Source: Pseudomonadota bacterium (GTDB taxonomy: Bacteria > Pseudomonadota > Gammaproteobacteria > Pseudomonadales > Oceanobacteraceae). From it: DNA of 64,000 bases. A program made the translations under genes and the position numbers. The notes beneath the pieces are model-generated. The model saw only the letters and a list, made by a program, of their open reading frames with translations, was not told where the DNA came from and ran no database searches. Below are positions 18,445 to 25,400 of this stretch, in pieces. The stretch lies in NCBI GenBank assembly GCA_030145845.1, contig JAIXHJ010000001.1:372001-436000 (forward strand), in the 5' to 3' direction. Every line of letters begins with the position of its first letter. The first letter of the stretch is position 1.

Positions 18445-20773
18445 ACCCTGGTTGCGGCGTACGTTGTGGATTGTTGTGCTGGTCGCGGCGCTGCTGTGGA
18501 TGCTGTTGCATGCATTACCCTGGTTCGCACTGAAAGCGGCCAATGCCTGGTACGAGGATCAGGGGCAGGACTACCGTCTGAGCGTTGCTCTGTGGCGTTT
18601 TGCTCCGTTCCGCACCGAGCTGGAGCTGGATGGCCTGACGTTGACGCATCCGGGACAGGGCAGTGGTGAAACCCGCTTCGCCCGCTTTTATCTGTCACTG
18701 AACCCGTGGGATTTATTCAGCCATCAGCTGACCATCGATAACCTGACTCTGGAAGGGCTGAGTGTCGATGCGCGGCTGGAACAGGCGGACGATGGTGTAC
18801 AGACGCTGTCTGTGGCTGGCCTCAGCCTGCCACTGACTGCGGCTGATGACGGCACTGCGGCGGCAGAGCAGGACGCTGACCGCCAGGCCACAGACGCCGC
18901 CGGAGCGGATCAGGATGCTGGCGCTCCCTGGGTTCTGCAGGTGAATGAAGTGTTTTTCAACGGTCGCCGGCTGGCCTGGCAGGTGGCGTTGCCGGAACTG
19001 CGCACGACAGGGGAGCTGGCGGTTGAAAAACTGCAGCTGGCGGATTTCAGTTCAGCCGCAGACAGCCCGTTACCGGTCACTCTGGCGGCTAAGCTGAATC
19101 AGTTTGTTTTTACCAATGCTGAGACACTGTCACTGAATAAAGCCCTGAGTCTTGAGGTTGCAGGCAGTGTGCAGCATCCGCTGTCAGCGCCGCAGTGGCA
19201 GGGGGATGTGAATGTCAGTCAGTTCGATCTCACCATCCCGGATGTGGTGCATGCTGTGTTTGCCAGTCTGTCGCTCAATGGCATTCAGGCCGATGCCGGC
19301 GCGCAGACGCTGGCCGGGCTCAGCCTGCGTGGGCTGGGTGTTCAGGCGCAGGGCGCGCCTGAGGTGCAGCTGGCGGAACTGGGCGTGGCTGACGCCTGGC
19401 ACCGGCAGGAAGAAAAAGACGGCACAGAGGTGCAGTCTCAGGGGCTGCAACAACTGACCCTGAAGCAACTGGTGGTCGGCGACCAGCAGCAGCCACTGCT
19501 CAGCCTCGACAGCTATCGCCTGCAGGATGCCAGCTTCAGCGGTAATGACCTGAGTGCCGGTATGCAGAGTTATCACGGTCTGGTGGCGCGGGTGGTACGT
19601 GATGCCAGTGGTAATCTCGCCGGCTTACCGGTTGCGGCAGCTGATACGGCCAATACAGAGACCGCAGCGGCTGAGCAGCCGGCCGCCGCCGCGGACACAG
19701 ATCAGCCGGCGGCAGTGGCAACCACACTGGCCATTGCGCTGGCCGGACTGATGCAGGCGGATGATGATGAAGGGCAGAATGCGGCCGTCTATATCCGCGA
19801 TGAATCGGTTGCTCCGGTGGTCGATGAGACACTGACGATTCAGGAACTGCGCGTCGGGGAAAGCCAGGCTTCTTTCGACAGTGGTGTGGTTCACCTGTCA
19901 CAGCCGGTGACCGTGTATGTGCTGGCCGGGCTGGATCAGTACAACCGTATCGAGCTGGAAGCCGAGCTCAGCCTGTATGTGCGCGACGGCGAAATATATC
20001 CGCAGGGGCGTATCAGACAAACTATCCGTCAGCTCGATCTGGTGGCGTTTAACGGCTATGTCGCCCAGGCGATCGGTTATCACGTTGAGCGCGGCATGCT
20101 TGATCTGGATGTCGACGTCACCATTGATAAGGCGCAGCTGGATGGCAAGGTCAAAATACTGCTGCGGAATTCACGCTTTGTGCCGGTGGATAAAAAAGTT
20201 ATCGACCGCGTCAGTAAACAGATCTCAATGCCGGTGGATACCGCGCTGGATCTGCTGCGTGATGACAATGGCAATGTCAAAGTCACAGTACCTGTGTCCG
20301 GCGATCTGTCCGACCCGGATGTCGGCATCAGTGATATTACCAGTCAGCTCAGCCAGCTGGCGCTGAAGCAGGGAGCCATGTATTACCTGCGCCAGAGTCT
20401 GCAGCCTTACGGCCTGTTCCTGAGCCTGGCGTCGTATGCCGGGGATTATCTGATGGCTATTCGTCTGGATTCCCTGGAATACGAACAGGGCAGTGCGGAG
20501 CTGACGGATGATCATCAGAAAAATCTGCAGAAAGTCGCACAGCTGATGCGCGAAAAAGAAGATCTGGAACTGCAGGTCTGTCCGTTTGTCAGCAAGGCGG
20601 AAGCAAAAGCCGCTGGTGATGGCTGGCCGGAGCTGGCGAAACAGCGTTCCGCCGCAGTCAAAGCCTGGCTGGCAGACAAAACCGAAGAAGACGGAAAATC
20701 ACTGGCAACACGGGTAACCCTGTGTCAGCCACAGAAAGGCGAAAAAGCCGAAGTCGTACTGGGTCTTAACTGA
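18437..20773 (+). CDS. DUF748 / AsmA-like envelope protein
   Basis: A 778-residue DUF748 protein, a relative of the AsmA group of large periplasm-spanning proteins. An N-terminal membrane helix (about residues 9-30) anchors it with the bulk in the periplasm. The repeated beta-rich region includes SLNPWDLFSHQLTIDNLTL, typical of the family. A low-complexity Ala/Asp/Glu segment lies at about 395-430. The C-terminal third contains the conserved DUF748 stretch RGMLDLDVDVTI and an OmpA-like end (AKQRSAAVKAWL). GAGGTGA sits 6 bases before the ATG inside recD, so it is translationally coupled to recD. Whether this has functional meaning is unknown. Related proteins move phospholipid or influence outer-membrane assembly. 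Confidence 0.88.
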   Translation: MAKPWLRRTLWIVVLVAALLWMLLHALPWFALKAANAWYEDQGQDYRLSVALWRFAPFRTELELDGLTLTHPGQGSGETRFARFYLSLNPWDLFSHQLTIDNLTLEGLSVDARLEQADDGVQTLSVAGLSLPLTAADDGTAAAEQDADRQATDAAGADQDAGAPWVLQVNEVFFNGRRLAWQVALPELRTTGELAVEKLQLADFSSAADSPLPVTLAAKLNQFVFTNAETLSLNKALSLEVAGSVQHPLSAPQWQGDVNVSQFDLTIPDVVHAVFASLSLNGIQADAGAQTLAGLSLRGLGVQAQGAPEVQLAELGVADAWHRQEEKDGTEVQSQGLQQLTLKQLVVGDQQQPLLSLDSYRLQDASFSGNDLSAGMQSYHGLVARVVRDASGNLAGLPVAAADTANTETAAAEQPAAAADTDQPAAVATTLAIALAGLMQADDDEGQNAAVYIRDESVAPVVDETLTIQELRVGESQASFDSGVVHLSQPVTVYVLAGLDQYNRIELEAELSLYVRDGEIYPQGRIRQTIRQLDLVAFNGYVAQAIGYHVERGMLDLDVDVTIDKAQLDGKVKILLRNSRFVPVDKKVIDRVSKQISMPVDTALDLLRDDNGNVKVTVPVSGDLSDPDVGISDITSQLSQLALKQGAMYYLRQSLQPYGLFLSLASYAGDYLMAIRLDSLEYEQGSAELTDDHQKNLQKVAQLMREKEDLELQVCPFVSKAEAKAAGDGWPELAKQRSAAVKAWLADKTEEDGKSLATRVTLCQPQKGEKAEVVLGLN

Positions 20774-20826
20774 TCCGCAAATTCAGGGGCTGCGTTCTGC
20801 CGGCGCAGCACCATCAGGAGTCAAGC

Positions 20827-21552
20827 ATGAATCAGGTTATTGAATTACTGAGATCTCACCGTTCCATCCGTAAATTCACCGATGAGCCGGTCAGCTCCGA
20901 ACAGCTGGAGCAGATTCTGCTGGCTGGTCAGGCAGCATCGACGTCGAGTTTTCTGCAGGTGACGTCGGTAATCCGTATTACGGATCGGGCCATACGGGAA
21001 AAGCTGGTGGAATGCAGCGGTGGTCAGAAATGGGTTGCACAGGCGCCGGAATTTCTGGTCTGGTGTGCAGATTTTAAGCGCCACAAAACCATTGCCCCGG
21101 AGGCAATGCTGGGCTTTTCTGAGCAACTGCTGATCGGTGCGGTGGACACCGCCATCATGGCGGAAAATGCACTGATTGCAGCAGAATCCATGGGGCTGGG
21201 CGGTCTGTTTGTCGGCGGTATCCGTAACCAGCCGCAGGCGGTCACCGATCTGCTGGCGTTGCCGGAACATGTGATTCCGTTATTCGGTATGTGCATTGGC
21301 GTACCGGCCCAGGATCCGACGCTGCGGCCACGCCTGCCATTATCTCTGGTGCTGCATGAAAACCGTTATAACGCGGATCTGGATAAAGAAACCCTGGCCG
21401 GTTACGACCAGCAGGTACATGACTATTACGAACAGCGTCTGGGTGCCAATAAAGTGATGACTTGGAGTGAGCAGATCTCCGCCATCCTGTCGAAAGAAGC
21501 GCGGCCGTTTATGAAAGCGTATCTGCAGAAGCAGGGGTTTGATCTGAAGTAA
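20827..21552 (+). CDS. nfsA: Oxygen-insensitive NADPH nitroreductase (NfsA/FRP type)
   Basis: FMN-dependent, NADPH-specific reductase of the NfsA/flavin reductase P group (241 aa, full length). The FMN-phosphate-binding motif HRSIRKFTDEP is at residues 11-21, STSSFLQVTSVI follows, and GLGGLFVGGIRN lies mid-protein. The C-terminal LGANKVMTWSEQI region and the arginine/lysine-rich end match NfsA, whose basic pocket selects NADPH. Family members reduce nitroaromatics, quinones and chromate by two-electron transfer, so the physiological substrate is open. AGGAG lies 7 bases before the ATG. An intrinsic terminator follows, then the AT-rich islet. Confidence 0.92.
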   Translation: MNQVIELLRSHRSIRKFTDEPVSSEQLEQILLAGQAASTSSFLQVTSVIRITDRAIREKLVECSGGQKWVAQAPEFLVWCADFKRHKTIAPEAMLGFSEQLLIGAVDTAIMAENALIAAESMGLGGLFVGGIRNQPQAVTDLLALPEHVIPLFGMCIGVPAQDPTLRPRLPLSLVLHENRYNADLDKETLAGYDQQVHDYYEQRLGANKVMTWSEQISAILSKEARPFMKAYLQKQGFDLK

Positions 21553-21599
21553 TCGAATGTCTTACGTTAATGTAAGAGTGCTTAGTGGTAGAGAAATTT

Positions 21600-21639
21600 A
21601 AGGGTCATAGGTGTTCAATCTATGATCCTTTTATTTTTT
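21600..21639 (+). terminator. Intrinsic terminator after nfsA
   Basis: Eleven-base-pair stem (AAGGGTCATAG at 21600-21610 with CTATGATCCTT at 21620-21630, one G-U pair), 9-base loop, then TTATTTTTT. A smaller near-palindrome CTTACGTTAATGTAAG (21561-21576) precedes it. Confidence 0.85.
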
Positions 21640-21685
21640 ATGATCGGAATCTCAGTGGATATATAGGGGTTCTTCTGTCATTGGG

Positions 21686-21801
21686 AGTTACCTGATGGGA
21701 TATTACAACCAAAGGCGGCCACATCAGCTGCATGGTGGAATCAGCCCTCAGGCAGCAGAAGAAAAACTTAAAACTGTGTCCGGTATTAGTTGACCACTAC
21801 A
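21686..21801 (+). mobile_element. IS3-family insertion sequence remnant: transposase C-terminus and right end
   Basis: A short frame encodes YLMGYYNQRRPHQ, then GGISPQAAEEKLK and TVSGIS, ending at the TGA at 21791-21793. This is the extreme C-terminus of an IS3-family (OrfB, DDE/rve) transposase, after the catalytic core. In this group the last codons lie in the terminal inverted repeat; here the candidate end is TGTCCGGTATTAGTTGACC (from 21777) running to ACTACA at 21801. The rest of the transposase is absent; upstream bases do not continue the family sequence. A degenerate inverted copy of the tip, TGGAGTGGTCGA, starts at 21804. The call rests on recognition of the family tail and is not database-checked. 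Confidence 0.7.
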
Positions 21802-21878
21802 TATGGAGTGGTCGATGAAAATGTATCTCGTCTATTGATTCTCAATTCAGGTGGGTTAGAAATTAATAAAGGTGTTTT
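21802..21878. other. Gene-free AT-rich spacer after the IS remnant
   Basis: It contains the degenerate second IS-like tip (TGGAGTGGTCGA, 21804-21815), which forms an inverted pair with GACCACT at 21792-21798, and then AT-rich sequence with no coding signal. Together with 21553-21685 it makes up a gene-free stretch of about 330 bases holding only the nfsA terminator and the IS fragment. Confidence 0.5.
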
Positions 21879-22097
21879 ATGTGTAGTGAGAGGTTTATGG
21901 AAATTTATTTGTTTTTTCTTAGTTTGGCCGGGTTCTTGATCATTATTATTTCAACTTGTTGGTGGGCACTTGCTGCTATTTCAAGAGATGACGATAGTAG
22001 GGAGAAGCGCGTGAGTAACGCTATGCACCCAGGTTATATAGTGACTATTTTTGTGTTTATAGTCATTGCGGTACTTAGAGGCGCCATTTGCGAATAA
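21879..22097 (+). CDS. Small AT-rich two-helix membrane protein
   Basis: Hypothetical 72-residue protein (66 if it starts at the second ATG, 21897, which has GAGAGG just upstream). Two hydrophobic helices are predicted at about residues 8-31 (IYLFFLSLAGFLIIIIST) and 52-68 (YIVTIFVFIVIAVL), separated by a charged loop SRDDDSREKR. Codon use is AT-rich and unlike the neighbouring core genes, which together with the adjacent IS remnant suggests acquired DNA. No family is recognised. It could be chance, but the protein-like layout argues for a real gene. Confidence 0.45.
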   Translation: MCSERFMEIYLFFLSLAGFLIIIISTCWWALAAISRDDDSREKRVSNAMHPGYIVTIFVFIVIAVLRGAICE

Positions 22098-22350
22098 AAG
22101 AACTAATAGCAAATCAACAAGAGAGCAAACTAATAGGATACCCACGTTAGTACGGGGTAGAACCCGTACGCCAAAAAATATCGCAGATATATGCCCCGTC
22201 GGGTTCTGTTTGCGGTTATGAGTTTTAAGGAATATATAGGTTACCGTAAGAAAATGCGTTTGACGCAGAAAAGTTATGACCGGGTTCCTGGTCGATATAC
22301 CTGTAAAAGGTAAAGGGAAGAATAAGAAATCTGGTTGTATATCACGCATA
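22098..22350. other. AT-rich intergenic segment with a 7-bp palindrome
   Basis: About 250 bases (307 to the next stop codon, including the terminator) without a convincing gene. It holds an inverted repeat GTACGGG/CCCGTAC (22150-22156 with 22163-22169) and a 40-codon basic reading frame (22191-22313) without ribosome site or recognisable family. Composition resembles the preceding small membrane-protein gene and contrasts with the flanking core genes. Confidence 0.4.
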
Positions 22351-22380
22351 AAAAAACGGACCCGAAGGTCCGTTTTTTAT
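22351..22380. terminator. Bidirectional terminator downstream of the fused carboxylase gene
   Basis: Stem ACGGACC / GGTCCGT (22356-22362 with 22367-22373), tetraloop CGAA, A-run on the left and TTTTTTATTT on the right. It can stop transcripts from both sides: the carboxylase gene on the minus strand and any islet transcript on the plus strand. Confidence 0.88.
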
Positions 22381-22404
22381 TTGGCCGGAAACCGGGCAGG
22401 GCGC

Positions 22405-25400
22405 TTACGCGTCTGCCACTGGTTTCACAACGTAGAGCAGATCGCCCTGGTTCACCTGCTGACCATCGCTGTTCATGATCCGGGTGACTTTGTACTTCTG
22501 ACTGGCCGGGTACAGTTCGCTGCCGGAGCGGTTGAACTGTTTGAGGCTCAGCGGCGTGAACATTTTCATGGCTTCCATCAGACACAGGGTCTGTTCAACA
22601 CCGATGATATCGCCTTCCTTCACGAACGGCGGTTCGGTCGGTGAAGAGGAACCATAGAAAATGCTGGTCGATGGGGACAGAACTTTCAGTTCGTCGGAGC
22701 CTTCGATCTTCAGCGCTGCAGCATCCACCGCGTCGGAATTCATGTCCGCTGCCACTTCGATGTCCTTGATCAGAGCATCGACATCAATGCGGTCGAGGAA
22801 TTTCGGCAGGTAGGTGGTGTCGTAGACGCCATCCTGGAAGACTTTGTCGTCCAGTACCCGTTTCAGCAGCGGGATATTGGTGCAGACGCCGGTAATCCGT
22901 ACGCGCTCCAGATATTCACGCAGCCTGGCGATGGTATCGTCACGGTCTTTACCGTAGCAGATGATCTGTACCACCATGCTGTCGTAGAAAGGCGATACCT
23001 GTTTGCCCGGTGCTGCCATGGCAATCAGCTGGATGTAATCTTCTTCCGGCAGTACGCAGTCGCGGATCAGGCCTGGTGTCGGTACGAATTCAACGTTGTC
23101 GCCCTTACGGACGGCTTTTTCAGCGTTGACCCGCACTTCAATGGCATAGCCTTCCGGTTTGGCTTTCACATCTTCGATGCTGTCGCCTTCGGCAATACGG
23201 AACTGAGTGCTGACGATATCGACACCGGATACCAGTTCGGTAACGGGGTGTTCCACCTGCAGACGGGTGTTCATTTCCATGAAGTAGATGGTGTTGGCGG
23301 CAAGGTCGAAAATAAATTCGACAGTGCCGGCACCCACGTAATCCACGGCGTCTGCCAGTTTGGCGGCAAAATCATAGGCCGACTGTTCCAGCTCACGCGG
23401 CAGCATGGTGGAACCGGATTCTTCGAAAATCTTCTGGTTGTTACGTTGTACGGAGCAGTCACGCAGACCCAGAATGCGGGTGTTGCCATGGCGGTCACGC
23501 AGTACCTGAACCTCAATGTGGCGCAGGGACGTCACGTATTTTTCCAGATACACGTCGCCGTTACCGAACGCTGCTTTGGCTTCGGTGGAAATCTGATGGA
23601 ACAGGGTGTGGATTTTGTCCTGGGATTCCACCACCTGAATACCTTTACCGCCACCACCGTGTACGGCTTTCAGCAGCACCGGATAACCGATTTCATCAGC
23701 TACCGCTGCAGCATTGGCCGAGCTGGTCAGAATGCCGTGCGAGCCCGGTACCACCGGCACGTTAACGCGCATAGCGGTGTTAATAGCGTTGGATTTGTTA
23801 CCCATGGTTTCCATGGACGACACCGGCGGTCCGACGAAATTAATATCGTGGTTACCACACAGGGCGGCAAACTGGCTGCTTTCGGACAGGAAGCCGATAC
23901 CCGGGTGCAGGGCGTCCACATTTTCGTGGTGGGCGATGCGCAGTACGGACTTGGCGTTCAGATAACTTTCATCCGGCGTGTTACCACCGATGCAGACCAC
24001 ACGGTCGTCCGGTCCGAGCATATCCACCGGTACGGAATCCATATCCGGGTCGGAGGCGATCAGCACGACCTTGATGTCGTTATCCTGTGCTTTACGGATC
24101 AGTTTCACCGCGGTACAGCCACGGGCATGAACCAGAACCTTGTCGATTTTGCCGTATTTCTTCTGCGCATTGGCGGCTTCACCGGTATCCGGCGCCAGAC
24201 GTTCTGCAGTGACGTAGCCCTGCAGGACGCGGTCGAGCACGTCGTCCACGGTATGACGGGCAACCGGCATATCCGGGTCAATGGCACGCAGGCGGTCATC
24301 CAGATCATCAAAGAACGGGTGACTGACCAGACCGTCCATGGACTTCGGTGACACCGACAGGTAGTTGGACAGGGTGCAGGTGCTCGGCAGATAGCTTGGT
24401 ACCACAATCTGCCCGGCAAACGGCATGTTGGTGCCGGAGAAGTAGTAGGTCTGTGCCAGCGGGTGGGTGACAAAGGACGCCTGGGCGCCACCTGTACAGT
24501 CACCGTAACCGAAGATCACGATCGGCAGATCATTATCGCGTACAAAGCGGGTGATACGGTCGTTCACCACGGCCATGGAGAACAGGGCCGCAGCGCCTTC
24601 TTTGGTCTGCATACCACCGGACGATACGAAGCACACAACCGGCAGGTTGCGGCGCGCGCACTCGGCCATCAGCTTACAGAATTTCTCGGCACTGGCCATA
24701 TCAAAGGCGCCGGCCTGGAAGTCGAGGTTGGACACCAGTGCACCAACCTGCTGCTGACGGTCACCGATCCGGATGGTACCGATACCGGTAATCACACCGC
24801 AGGGTTTGATGTCTTTTTTCAGCGCACTTTCAATGGAGCTGCGGAAGCCGGGGAAGGATACCGGGTCGGCGGACATCAGGCTGCCGTTCACTTCTTTGAA
24901 GTCTGAGAAGAAGCGGCTGATCAGGGCGCTGGCTGAGGTTTTCTTCTGCCGTTTGGTATCGTCCAGTACCTGCTGGATCAGCAGGTCGTGATAGGCCATG
25001 GTCAGACGGTTCCAGAAGTCCTTACGGCGACCGATGGTAACCGGGCTGATACGGCCGTTGTAGCTTTTACCATCGCGTTCTGCATTCTGATATTCAGGCA
25101 GCAGTTTTTCGAAGATAAAGGTAATGACCACGAACAGGGTGTCAGACAGGCGCGGGAAGGCCAGTTTTTTCCATTCTTCAACGGATTTCAGGAAGTCGCC
25201 GCGCTGGCTGCTCTTGATGAAGTAGTTCAGCCAGTAGTTGAAGGACTCACGTTCCTGCGGGGTATAGCTGTCGCCTTCAGTGGCTTCTGCCAGTGATTTT
25301 TCCAGCAGGGTTTTCAGTGACTCACGGGACAGGGAGCGGGTTTCATTCGCTTCCTTGGCCACACTCACCAGATTGTTGATGAAGTTGTCATACAGCTGGC

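Noticed and set aside
18840..18920. Ala/Asp-rich low-complexity stretch in the DUF748 gene as a possible repeat array
   Set aside because: No repeat unit is conserved at the DNA level; it is an ordinary linker inside the protein.
22191..22313. 40-codon frame in the AT-rich segment
   Set aside because: Basic, no ribosome site and no family resemblance; too short to support.
23248..24351. Antisense frame of 367 codons opposite the fused carboxylase
   Set aside because: Shadow of a strongly conserved coding region; the composition is a mirror of the biotin carboxylase codons.
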